Positions 24,692 to 32,509 of a stretch of DNA of 64,000 nucleotides are shown here, piece by piece. Each line of letters opens with the position of its first letter. Position 1 is the first letter of the stretch. The notes under the pieces are model-generated. The model saw only the letters and a list, made by a program, of their open reading frames with translations. It was not told the origin of the DNA and did no database searches. The position numbers were made by a program, and so were the translations under genes. This DNA comes from Pseudomonas viridiflava. Lineage in GTDB: Bacteria > Pseudomonadota > Gammaproteobacteria > Pseudomonadales > Pseudomonadaceae. Where the stretch lies: positions 1-64,000 of the forward strand of contig NZ_UTBZ01000159.1 of NCBI RefSeq assembly GCF_900580865.1. Reading direction: 5' to 3'.

Positions 24692-25894
24692 TTATGCCTC
24701 GGCCTGAGCTTGTGCCAGTGCCCGGGCATTCTGCAGACGGCGGGTGAGCAGCGCCACGCACACCACCAGCAAACCGCACAGGCTGATGACTATTGCCATC
24801 GGCACGGCTGTGCCGTCGTGCAACACCCCCACCAACGCCGAAGCGCCGGCGGCGACGCTGAATTGCATGCAGCCGAGCAGCGCCGAAGCACTGCCGGCGC
24901 GCGCGCCCTGGCCGTTCATCGCGCAGGCAGCGGCATTGGGGCTGATGCAACCCAGGCTCGACACGCAGATGAACAGTGGAATCAGCAGCGGCCACAAGGA
25001 TTCGGTGTGCATTGCGCTGACCGCGAGCAACGCCAGCCCCGCGCCGAAGTAAACCCACACCGCCCGCGACAGCAGGAACGCCGGGCCGCGCTTGGCCAAC
25101 ATCCGCGCGTTGACCTGCGCCACCAGAATGAACCCCGCGGCGTTGGTGCCGAACAGCCAGCCGAAATGCTCGGCCGGCACGCCATACAACTTGATGAAGA
25201 TGAACGGCGAGCCGGCGATGTAGGCAAACATACCGGCAATGGCAATGCCACCGGTCAGCGCATGGCCGAGATACACCCGATCCTTGAGCAAACGCCCGTA
25301 CTGACGCAGCGCACCCGACAACGGCTGGCGCGGCATGTTCGCCGGCATACTTTCCGGCAGACCCAGGGCCACGGCCAGCCCGGCCAAGGCACTGAACCCG
25401 GTCAGCACCAGGAAGATCGACTGCCAGCCTGTGGTGTTGACCAGCAGGCCACCGAGCATCGGCGCCAGAATCGGCGCGAGGCCCATCACCAGCATCAATT
25501 GCGAGAAAACTTTCGCCGACCCCACCGCGTCGCATTTGTCGCTGACCACCGCGCGGGAAATCACCATCCCCGCACAGCCGCCGAGTGCCTGGACGAAGCG
25601 CGCACCGATCAACCATTCCAGGTTCGGCGCGTAAGCACAGGCCAGCGACGCCAGAGTGAACAGCGTCAGACCGACGAGCAATGGAATGCGTCGGCCAAAG
25701 CGATCCGCCACCGGGCCATAGGCCAATTGGCCGATCGACAACCCGGCGAAATACGCCGCCAGCGTCATCTGCACGTGTTTCTCGTCGGTGCCGAACGCCA
25801 GCGCCATCGAGGGAAATGCAGGTAAATAGAAGTCGATCGCCAAGGGCCCGAAGGCGGTCAAGGCACCGAGGATCAGAATGGTACGGAAGTTCAT
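24692..25894 (-). CDS. Bcr/CflA-family multidrug efflux MFS transporter
   Basis: A 400-residue 12-helix transporter of the drug:H+ antiporter-1 family. Motif A is visible as GPVADRFGRRIPLL near residue 59, and motif C-like sequence APMLGGLLVNTTGW near 144. The opening FRTILILGALTAFGPLAIDFYLPAF is characteristic of Bcr/CflA, with the acidic residue in helix 1. It probably exports bicyclomycin-like or other drugs across the inner membrane. It is a single gene, convergent with the small protein gene. No regulator lies next to it. Confidence 0.87.
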   Translation of the reverse strand: MNFRTILILGALTAFGPLAIDFYLPAFPSMALAFGTDEKHVQMTLAAYFAGLSIGQLAYGPVADRFGRRIPLLVGLTLFTLASLACAYAPNLEWLIGARFVQALGGCAGMVISRAVVSDKCDAVGSAKVFSQLMLVMGLAPILAPMLGGLLVNTTGWQSIFLVLTGFSALAGLAVALGLPESMPANMPRQPLSGALRQYGRLLKDRVYLGHALTGGIAIAGMFAYIAGSPFIFIKLYGVPAEHFGWLFGTNAAGFILVAQVNARMLAKRGPAFLLSRAVWVYFGAGLALLAVSAMHTESLWPLLIPLFICVSSLGCISPNAAACAMNGQGARAGSASALLGCMQFSVAAGASALVGVLHDGTAVPMAIVISLCGLLVVCVALLTRRLQNARALAQAQAEA

Positions 25895-25988
25895 CAGGCA
25901 TCCAGGTTGGCAAGTCGGCAGCCCGACAGTCTAGCCGTGCCCGGACGCCTTGAACATTCCGATAGCTCGCTAACAATTAAAAAAGCCA

Positions 25989-26070
25989 GGATCAAAAGAT
26001 CGCAGCCTGCGGCAGCTCCTACTTTGGAATGCGTCCCCTTGTAGGAGCTGCCGCAGGCTGCGATCTTTTG
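25989..26070. repeat. REP inverted pair (class 1, variant with GCAGGC core)
   Basis: Class-1 halves at 25989-26021 and 26041-26070, with CCTGCGGCAG instead of CCTTCGGCAG. The right half ends 3 bases before the copZ stop codon, so it probably caps the copZ transcript. Confidence 0.9.
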
Positions 26071-26073
26071 CTT

Positions 26074-26271
26074 CTAGGCGAGTTTCACTGCGTAGCCTTC
26101 TTCGCTGATGACCTCGATCACCTGCTCGGCGCTCAGCCCGCTTTCCACGCCGACCTCTTTCGCAGCCAGATCAACCCGCACACTGGCCGCCGGATCCCTG
26201 GCCTGTACGGCGTTGGTGATGGCTTTGACGCAGTGACCGCAGGACATGCCTTGAACGTTGAACACTTGCAT
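26074..26271 (-). CDS. copZ: CopZ-like copper chaperone (HMA domain)
   Basis: A 65-residue single HMA-domain protein (ferredoxin-like fold). The Cu(I)-binding motif is GMSCGHC (residues 8-14), and EEGYAVKL closes the domain as in other CopZ proteins. It would carry Cu(I) in the cytoplasm to the CopA ATPase or to CueR. A CueR-type promoter lies directly upstream (26302-26332), so it should be induced by copper together with copA. ATG is preceded by AGGAGT. Confidence 0.92.
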   Translation of the reverse strand: MQVFNVQGMSCGHCVKAITNAVQARDPAASVRVDLAAKEVGVESGLSAEQVIEVISEEGYAVKLA

Positions 26272-26301
26272 GGAATGACTCCTTTGAGTGAGGTTGCCGG
26301 C

Positions 26302-26332
26302 AGTTTCGAGCTTGCCACGATGGCAAGGTCAA
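26302..26332 (-). promoter_or_regulatory. CueR-type promoter of copZ
   Basis: On the minus strand TTGACC (complement of 26327-26332) is followed by a 19-base spacer with the perfect dyad CTTGCCA-CGA-TGGCAAG (26311-26327), then GAAACT as -10. The dyad is nearly the same as in the copA promoter at 26874. This is the expected CueR operator. Confidence 0.85.
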
Positions 26333-26418
26333 GTTCTTGAATAAACTGCCGGGCTGGCAATCGGCGCCGCGCTCGGCCAAGCTGCGTACATCAATGACTC
26401 GATTCAGGAGATTCAGCC

Positions 26419-26802
26419 ATGCGCTGGTCAGCTTTCAGCCTGTTTGGCTTTCTCAGTCTCTTTGCCGCCGTTCCTCAAGTGCAAGCTGCCGGCGAGGACT
26501 ATGCGGTGCTGATCATTTCCCGCGAGCGTCTGGAAGTGTCGACTTCCTGCGAGATCGGCGTGTACATCCAGGACCAACTTTCGGCGCGGCTGCTGCAGGA
26601 GCAGAGCATTTCCTTCAACCTGCCGCCGGGCACTGTTTCGCTGCGCTTGAAATTGCTGCCGGGGCAAGTCGCCGGTTGCAACCCGGGCATGCTTGCGCCA
26701 GGTTCGCAGGAAATCAAACTGCATGCCGGTGATGTGCTGAAGTATCGGTTGGCGATGAATTCCGAAGGCGTCTACCTGAAACGCGCCGATCTCGAATACT
26801 AA
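26419..26802 (+). CDS. Secreted protein of unknown function in the copper locus
   Basis: A 127-residue protein with a clear signal peptide (residues 1-23, ending VQAAG). Mature length is about 104 residues. It has two Cys, in STSCEIGVYI near 43 and GCNPG near 87, that may form a disulphide, and mostly beta-type sequence (ISFNLPPGTVSLRLKLLPGQ). There is no Met/His-rich copper motif. I do not recognise the family. CAGGAG lies 8 bases before ATG. It is divergent from copZ and precedes copA, with its upstream region touching the CueR operator. Periplasmic copper handling is possible but unproven. Confidence 0.78.
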   Translation: MRWSAFSLFGFLSLFAAVPQVQAAGEDYAVLIISRERLEVSTSCEIGVYIQDQLSARLLQEQSISFNLPPGTVSLRLKLLPGQVAGCNPGMLAPGSQEIKLHAGDVLKYRLAMNSEGVYLKRADLEY

Positions 26803-26809
26803 GCAAATC

Positions 26810-26847
26810 CCAACTGTGGGAGCGAGCAGGCTCGCTCCCACAGTTGG
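26810..26847. repeat. Compact class-2 REP hairpin
   Basis: A perfect 18-bp inverted repeat with a 2-base loop, made of two fused class-2 halves. It lies just after the secreted-protein gene and is followed by TTTT, so it could end that transcript before the copA promoter. Confidence 0.85.
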
Positions 26848-26873
26848 TTTTGCGGCGCGTCAAATAATGGCGC

Positions 26874-26904
26874 TTGACCTTGCCCGCATGGCAAGGTTGA
26901 TCCT
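26874..26904 (+). promoter_or_regulatory. CueR-type promoter of copA-cueR
   Basis: TTGACC (26874-26879), a 19-base spacer holding the dyad ACCTTGCC-N5-GGCAAGGT (26877-26897), then a weak -10 (GATCCT, 26899-26904). It matches the copZ promoter in layout. The gene it serves starts at 26935. Confidence 0.87.
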
Positions 26905-26934
26905 TGTAGGCATCTACTACAGGGAGTACGACCG

Positions 26935-29328
26935 ATGTCCGATTCCATCACTTTCGACCTGCCGATTGCCGGCATGACCTGCGCCAGTTGCGCCGGGCGT
27001 GTCGAGCGCGCCTTGAGTAAAGTCAGCGGCGCCAGTGCCGTCAGCGTCAACCTCGCCACCGAGCAGGCCCGCGTGCAGGCGCCGGGCAACAGCCTGCCGG
27101 CGTTGATGGCGGCGGTCGAACGTGCCGGTTACAGCGTTCCACAGCAAACCATCGAATTGAAGATCGAAGGCATGACCTGCGCCTCGTGCGTCGGTCGCGT
27201 CGAGCGTGCGCTGAACAAAGTCCCCGGGGTGAAAAGCGTCAGCGTCAACCTGGCCAACGAACGCGCGCACCTCGAATTGCTCGGCCAAATCGATGCGCAA
27301 ACCTTGCTCGACGCCGTGAGCAAGGCCGGCTATTCCGCCAGCGTCTGGCAAGCTGAACACCCACAAACTGATAACCAACAGCAACGTCTGAAACATGAAC
27401 GCTGGGCGCTGATCTGCGCAATTGCCCTCGCCCTGCCGCTGGTGGCGCCGATGTTGCTGCAACCGTTCGGCATCCACTGGATGCTTCCGGCCTGGGCGCA
27501 ATTTGCCCTCGCCACGCCCGTGCAGTTCATTTTCGGTGCACGCTTTTATGTTGCCGCGTGGAAAGCCGTGCGTGCCGGCGCCGGCAATATGGATTTGCTG
27601 GTCGCCCTCGGCACCAGCGCCGGTTACGGCTTGAGCCTGTACGAATGGGCCACCGCCACCGGGCGCATGCCGCATCTGTACTTTGAAGCGTCGGCGGTGG
27701 TCATTGCGCTGGTGCTGCTCGGCAAATACCTGGAAAGTCGCGCCAAGCGCCAGACCGCCAGCGCCATCCGCGCCCTCGAAGCATTGCGTCCTGAGCGGGC
27801 GATTCAAGTGATCAACGGCCGCGAGCAGGATGTCGCCATCAGCGCGTTGCGCCTGAACGATCTGGTGTTGGTCAAACCCGGCGAACGTTTCCCGGTCGAC
27901 GGCGAAGTCATCGACGGCCAGAGCCACGCCGATGAAGCGCTGATCAGCGGCGAGAGCCTGCCGGTGCCGAAACAACCGGGCGACAAAGTCACCGGCGGCG
28001 CGATCAATGGCGAAGGCCGCTTGCTGGTGCGCACCCAGGCGCTCGGTGCGGAAACCGTACTCGCACGGATCATTCGTCTGGTTGAGGACGCTCAAGCCGC
28101 CAAGGCGCCGATCCAGAAACTGGTGGATAAAGTCAGCCAGATCTTCGTGCCAACCGTGCTGCTGATCGCGTTGGCGACACTGATCGGCTGGTGGCTCTAC
28201 GGCGCACCAATGGAGACCGCGTTGATCAACGCCGTCGCGGTGCTGGTCATCGCCTGCCCGTGTGCACTGGGGCTTGCCACGCCAACAGCAATCATGGCCG
28301 GCACCGGCGTGGCCGCGCGTCACGGCATTTTGATCAAGGACGCCGAAGCGCTGGAACGCGCCCATGAAGTCAGCAGCGTGGTGTTCGACAAGACCGGCAC
28401 GCTGACCTCCGGCACGCCGCGCATTGCCCATTTCAGCGCCGTTGACGGTGATGAAAATAATCTGCTGATACTGGCCGGCGCACTGCAACGCGGCAGTGAA
28501 CACCCGTTGGCCAAAGCGGTGCTGGATGCGGCCGCCGAACGAGGCCTGAACGTGCCTGACGTCAGTGACAGTCAATCGCTGACCGGTCGTGGCATCGCCG
28601 GCAGCCTCGATGGTCGTCGTCTGGCGCTGGGCAATCGGCGAATGCTCGAAGAAAGTGCTTTGAACGCGGGCAACCTGAGCGAATCTGCCCAGGCATGGGA
28701 GGCCGAGGGCCGCACGCTGTCGTGGTTAATCGAAAAAAGTCCTGAACCGAAAGTGCTTGGTTTGTTTGCCTTCGGTGACACCCTGAAACCCGGCGCACTG
28801 CAAGCCGTGCAGCAACTTGCCGCCCGCGATATCCACAGTCATCTGCTGACCGGCGACAACCGTGGCAGCGCTCGCGTCGTCGCCGAGGCCTTGGGCATCA
28901 GCAATGTCCACGCCGAAGTGCTGCCGGCGGACAAAGCCGCCACCGTCACCGAGCTGAAAAAAACCGGCGTGGTCGCCATGGTCGGTGACGGCATCAACGA
29001 CGCCCCGGCGCTGGCCGCGGCCGACATCGGTATCGCCATGGGCGGCGGCACTGACGTGGCCATGCACGCGGCGGGCATCACCCTGATGCGCGGCGATCCA
29101 CGGTTGGTGCCGGCGGCACTGGAGATCAGTCGCAAGACTTATGCGAAGATCCGCCAGAACCTGTTCTGGGCCTTCGTCTACAACCTGATCGGCATTCCGC
29201 TGGCGGCGTTCGGCTTCCTCAACCCGGTGCTGGCCGGTGCGGCCATGGCCCTGTCGAGCGTCAGCGTGGTGAGCAATGCGCTACTGTTGAAAACCTGGAA
29301 ACCCAAGGACCTGGAGGAACACCGATGA
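26935..29328 (+). CDS. copA: Copper-exporting P1B-type ATPase
   Basis: A 797-residue P1B-1 ATPase that pumps Cu(I) out of the cytoplasm across the inner membrane. It has two N-terminal HMA domains with GMTCASC (Cys16/Cys19 and Cys82/Cys85), about eight membrane segments, the transport motif CPC at residues 441-443, phosphorylation site DKTGT (Asp485), SEHPL in the nucleotide domain near 522, and GDGINDAPAL. Full normal length (the Pseudomonas protein is also called CueA). It has its own CueR promoter and its stop overlaps the cueR start by four bases, so regulator and pump are co-transcribed. Confidence 0.96.
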   Translation: MSDSITFDLPIAGMTCASCAGRVERALSKVSGASAVSVNLATEQARVQAPGNSLPALMAAVERAGYSVPQQTIELKIEGMTCASCVGRVERALNKVPGVKSVSVNLANERAHLELLGQIDAQTLLDAVSKAGYSASVWQAEHPQTDNQQQRLKHERWALICAIALALPLVAPMLLQPFGIHWMLPAWAQFALATPVQFIFGARFYVAAWKAVRAGAGNMDLLVALGTSAGYGLSLYEWATATGRMPHLYFEASAVVIALVLLGKYLESRAKRQTASAIRALEALRPERAIQVINGREQDVAISALRLNDLVLVKPGERFPVDGEVIDGQSHADEALISGESLPVPKQPGDKVTGGAINGEGRLLVRTQALGAETVLARIIRLVEDAQAAKAPIQKLVDKVSQIFVPTVLLIALATLIGWWLYGAPMETALINAVAVLVIACPCALGLATPTAIMAGTGVAARHGILIKDAEALERAHEVSSVVFDKTGTLTSGTPRIAHFSAVDGDENNLLILAGALQRGSEHPLAKAVLDAAAERGLNVPDVSDSQSLTGRGIAGSLDGRRLALGNRRMLEESALNAGNLSESAQAWEAEGRTLSWLIEKSPEPKVLGLFAFGDTLKPGALQAVQQLAARDIHSHLLTGDNRGSARVVAEALGISNVHAEVLPADKAATVTELKKTGVVAMVGDGINDAPALAAADIGIAMGGGTDVAMHAAGITLMRGDPRLVPAALEISRKTYAKIRQNLFWAFVYNLIGIPLAAFGFLNPVLAGAAMALSSVSVVSNALLLKTWKPKDLEEHR

Positions 29329-29738
29329 ACATCGGCCAAGCGGCCAGACACAGTGGCCTGAGCGCGAAAATGATCCGCTATTACGAGTCGATTGGCCTGC
29401 TCAAAGCGGCGCATCGCACCGACAGCGGTTATCGGGTTTACGGTGACGATGACCTGCACACGCTGGCGTTTATCAAGCGCTCGCGGGACTTGGGCTTTTC
29501 TCTGGAAGAGGTCGGCAAACTGCTGACCCTGTGGCAGGATCGCCAGCGCGCCAGCGCCGATGTGAAGGCGTTGGCGCGCCAGCACATCGATGAGTTGAAT
29601 CAGAAGATCCGAGAACTTGGCGAACTGCGCGACACCCTGCAAGACCTCGTCGAACACTGCAACGGTGACCATCGCCCCGACTGCCCGATCCTCAAGGAAC
29701 TGGCGTCGGGCTGCTGCGCGCAACCCGCCCGCGCTTGA
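29325..29738 (+). CDS. cueR: CueR, MerR-family copper-responsive activator
   Basis: A 137-residue MerR-family regulator. Winged HTH (MNIGQAARHSGLSAKMIRYY, then GYRVYGDDD) is followed by the long dimer helix and the metal loop with Cys112 and Cys120 (CNGDHRPDC), the same positions as E. coli CueR. It senses Cu(I)/Ag(I) and activates copA and copZ through the operators at 26302-26332 and 26874-26904. It overlaps copA by four bases (ATGA). Its 3' end overlaps the convergent MFS gene by 47 bases, which leaves no room for a separate terminator. Confidence 0.93.
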   Translation: MNIGQAARHSGLSAKMIRYYESIGLLKAAHRTDSGYRVYGDDDLHTLAFIKRSRDLGFSLEEVGKLLTLWQDRQRASADVKALARQHIDELNQKIRELGELRDTLQDLVEHCNGDHRPDCPILKELASGCCAQPARA

Positions 29739-30900
29739 GCGCCAAAACTTTCACCAGCAACAACGTACTGATCGGGATGCCGTGGAACAGCATGACCACG
29801 GCACCCGGCGTCCACCAGGCGTAAAACGGTGCGGCGATCAACATGCCGATGCCGAATCCGGTCATTTGCAGCAAGGTCAGCACGCTGAAAATCGGCAGGC
29901 GCAATCGCTCGGGTTCGCGTTGCAGACGCGACATCAGCCCGACTTCGGAAAAGCCATCGCCCAATCCTGCCGGCAAGGAAAACAGCAGCAGACCGTAGAG
30001 GCTGTGCTGCTGAAACATCAGGATAAAGCCGCAGGACATCAGTGCCACGCCGAAGAAAAACCGCCGTTCGAGGTTGATGTTGTCCGAGCCTTTGAGACGG
30101 CTGGCGATTCGTGCGCCCAGAAGTTTGCCGCTGGCCCACACCGCCAGCATCAGGCCCAGCGTGGTGCTCGCCGATTCTGGCGTGAGCAGTTTGGAGATGA
30201 TCGGAAAGCCGACGTTGTGCGCAGCACTGCCCAAGGTGTCAGCCATTGTCACCGCAAGCATGGCGGCGATCACCGGTGCTGCGCGCAGGCCTTGCTTGAG
30301 TGCTGACCATTCGCCGCGTCCGGGTTCGTCGTTGACGATCACGGGGGCGAAACGCAGCGGCACGATCAATAACGCCGCGAGCAAGTAGGTCAGCGCATTC
30401 AGGGCGAACACCGTTTCAAAGCCAAAAGCCGCGACCAGCAAACCCGACACCAGACTGCCCCCGACCATTGCGGCGGATGAAGCCGAGGTGATCCAGGCGT
30501 TGGCCTTGAGCAATTGATCGGCGGGGATCAAACGCGGCAACTGGCTATTGAGACCGATGGCGAACATCGAATTGCCCAGGCCCAGACCGAAGGCGATCAC
30601 CGGTAGCAGCAAGGCCTGCTGGCTGACGGGCACAACCAGCAGCAAACCGAGCACGCTGGCGCGCAGCAGGTCGAACGCGATCAACGGCGCGCGTCCGCTG
30701 CATCGACGGTAGAACGCAGTGCCGATCAGACTGGCAAACACCCCACCGCCCACGCGACTGGCGAGGAAAATGCCGACGCTCATGGCGCTGTTGCTCAGCA
30801 GATAGACGTAGGTGGCCAGCGCGACCATGTTGAGGAAGGCGCCGAAATCGGAGATCAGGCGTGCAGTGACGATCAGGTGGGTGTTGCGTGGGGTGGTCAC
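29692..30900 (-). CDS. MFS transporter, GTG start
   Basis: A 402-residue 12-helix major facilitator of the type with DUF-like MFS_3/enterobactin-exporter similarity (LASRVGGGVFASLIGTAFYRR near 45-65; VALMSCGFILMFQQHS). The substrate is unknown; drug or siderophore efflux is a guess. It begins with GTG at 30900, preceded by AAGGA at the right distance. An ATG two bases earlier is immediately followed by TGA in its own frame and cannot be the start. The 3' end overlaps cueR tail to tail by 47 bases, so antisense effects between the two mRNAs are possible. Confidence 0.82.
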   Translation of the reverse strand: MTTPRNTHLIVTARLISDFGAFLNMVALATYVYLLSNSAMSVGIFLASRVGGGVFASLIGTAFYRRCSGRAPLIAFDLLRASVLGLLLVVPVSQQALLLPVIAFGLGLGNSMFAIGLNSQLPRLIPADQLLKANAWITSASSAAMVGGSLVSGLLVAAFGFETVFALNALTYLLAALLIVPLRFAPVIVNDEPGRGEWSALKQGLRAAPVIAAMLAVTMADTLGSAAHNVGFPIISKLLTPESASTTLGLMLAVWASGKLLGARIASRLKGSDNINLERRFFFGVALMSCGFILMFQQHSLYGLLLFSLPAGLGDGFSEVGLMSRLQREPERLRLPIFSVLTLLQMTGFGIGMLIAAPFYAWWTPGAVVMLFHGIPISTLLLVKVLALKRGRVARSSPTPVP

Positions 30901-30966
30901 ATTCAGTCCTTGAGTGTGGTTGGGGCGGTGGACAGTAAACTTGAATTTGCGTTGATCCGAAAGTGG

Positions 30967-31143
30967 CCCTCACCCTAACCCTCTCCCAGGGGGAGAGGGG
31001 ACTGATTGGGGGATGCTCACCATCTACATCGACTTGAACGTGCTTTACCGAATCCATATTCGGCCCGATTTTTCAGGTCGATGTATAACGCCAGACAGCT
31101 CGGTCGGCCCCCTCTCCCTCCGGGAGAGGGCTGGGGTGAGGGG
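30967..31143 (+). repeat. Long palindrome-ended repeat element, copy A (177 bp)
   Basis: It begins CCCTCACCCTAACCC and ends with the complement-like GGGCTGGGGTGAGGG, each end forming its own hairpin around a CTCCC/GGGAG core. Copy B (32319-32504) is the same element in the opposite orientation, with 47-48 identical bases near one end. Copy C (61816-61963) shares the ends but not the middle. Confidence 0.85.
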
Positions 31144-31157
31144 CTTTTCTGAGTGGC

Positions 31158-31184
31158 AAAAAAAACCCGGCCGAAGCCGGGTTT
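31158..31184 (-). terminator. Intrinsic terminator of the RIO1 kinase gene
   Basis: On the minus strand AAACCCGGC-TTCG-GCCGGGTTT forms a perfect 9-bp stem with a UUCG loop, followed by a T-run. It lies 12 bases beyond the kinase stop codon. Confidence 0.93.
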
Positions 31185-31196
31185 CTCATCAAGCAA

Positions 31197-32093
31197 TCAC
31201 TGCATCCACGGTGGTGGCGGTGGCTCGTCGGACTTGCCTTTCGGCTCGTCGTCCGCTGCACGGATGGCCTGCTTGCGTTCCTCGTCGAGGCGCGCCGCTT
31301 CGATCTCGCGCAACACCCCGCCCACATCGGCCAGGTCCTCCGGATCATCGAACTCACCGGTCAGCACACTGTTCGGGTGCAGGGTGCCGGCTTCGTACAA
31401 CGCCCACATTTCCTTGGCGTACTTGGTCGTCTTCAACTCCGGGGCAAAGCGGCCGAAGTACGAAGCCATGTTGCCGACATCCCGCTCCAGCATGCTGAAC
31501 GCGTGGTTGTTACCGGCAGCGTCGACGGCCTGCGGCAGGTCGATGATGACCGGGCCGGTCGGCGTCAGCAGCACGTTGAACTCCGAGAGGTCACCGTGCA
31601 CCAGACCGGTACACAACATCAGCACGATCTGCGAAATCAGGAACGCGTGATACTCGCGCGCCTGATCCGGCTCCAGCACCACGTCGTTCAGACGCGGCGC
31701 AGCGTCGCCAAATTCGTCGGCGACAAGCTCCATCAGCAGCACGCCATCGAGGAAGTCGTACGGCTTGGGCACCCGCACACCGGCACCGGCCAGACGGAAC
31801 AGCGCCGCCACTTCGGCGTTTTGCCAGGCATCTTCGGTCTCTTTGCGACCGAACTTGGAGCCTTTCGCCATCGCCCGCGCCTGTCGGCTGTTGCGAACCT
31901 TGCGGCCTTCCTGATACTCGGCCGCCTGGCGGAAACTGCGTTTGTTCGCCTCCTTGTAGACCTTTGCGCAACGTAACTGATTGCCGCAGCGCACCACATA
32001 AACAGCTGCTTCTTTGCCACTCATCAGTGGGCGCAGCACTTCGTCGACCAGACCGTCCTCGATCAGGGGTTCAATGCGTTTTGGAGTCTTCAT
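31197..32093 (-). CDS. RIO1-family serine protein kinase
   Basis: A 298-residue atypical kinase of the RIO1 family (PA4780 type). The ATP-binding segment MSGKEAAVYVVRCG near residue 24-37 precedes the lysine in RCAKVYKE. The catalytic loop is LVHGDLSEFNVLL near 164-176 and the metal-binding motif is IIDLPQAVD. A charged, proline-rich tail (EPPPPPWMQ region) ends the protein. Bacterial members are rare compared with archaeal and eukaryotic ones; their targets are unknown. It is a single gene with its own terminator and is flanked on both sides by inverted copies of the same repeat element. Confidence 0.85.
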   Translation of the reverse strand: MKTPKRIEPLIEDGLVDEVLRPLMSGKEAAVYVVRCGNQLRCAKVYKEANKRSFRQAAEYQEGRKVRNSRQARAMAKGSKFGRKETEDAWQNAEVAALFRLAGAGVRVPKPYDFLDGVLLMELVADEFGDAAPRLNDVVLEPDQAREYHAFLISQIVLMLCTGLVHGDLSEFNVLLTPTGPVIIDLPQAVDAAGNNHAFSMLERDVGNMASYFGRFAPELKTTKYAKEMWALYEAGTLHPNSVLTGEFDDPEDLADVGGVLREIEAARLDEERKQAIRAADDEPKGKSDEPPPPPWMQ

Positions 32094-32318
32094 CAGCTTT
32101 TATTGTGGGTCCTTTATTACCAAACACGCGAATGTCACTCGTTATACGGCAATCCTCGCATTACGGGGAGGGGTTGCCGACCTGTGAACCTGTGAATGCA
32201 CACACTGTGCCGAAAAAAATTGACCGCTGCGAATCATAGCCGAGCCTTGCCTGTTTGTTGGTATCGGCCGTTGAGGGCATTTGCGACAGAATCTGACATC
32301 TGCGGTTTTAGCCTTTTA
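32094..32318. other. Upstream region of the RIO1 kinase gene
   Basis: About 225 bases without a gene; it must carry the kinase promoter. I see no clear operator or REP. The rest of the gap to 32509 is repeat copy B. Confidence 0.5.
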
Positions 32319-32504
32319 CCCTCACCCCAGCCCTCTCCCCGCGGGAGAGGGGGCCGACCGAGCTGTCTGGCGTTATACATCGACCTGAAATACCGCGTCG
32401 ATTATGGATTCGGTAGAGCTCGATCAGGTCGGCGTATCCCTCAAACATCCCCCAATCTGTCCCCTCTCCCTTTGGGCGGTCCGACGTTTCGGGAGGGTTA
32501 GGGG
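32319..32504 (-). repeat. Long palindrome-ended repeat element, copy B (186 bp)
   Basis: Inverted relative to copy A at 30967-31143. One terminal hairpin is enlarged by an extra GAAACGTCGGACCGCC-like insert near 32471-32489. It ends five bases before the thiolase stop codon. Confidence 0.85.
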
Positions 32505-32509
32505 CTGTT

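Noticed and set aside
26917..28575. 552-codon minus-strand open frame opposite copA
   Set aside because: A long antisense frame caused by codon bias. copA on the plus strand has all P-type ATPase motifs; the minus frame has none.
30967..32504. Composite transposon carrying the RIO1 kinase
   Set aside because: The flanking copies are short and non-coding and I see no transposase or target-site duplication. The kinase has normal Pseudomonas codon use. Inversion is still possible and is reported as a finding.
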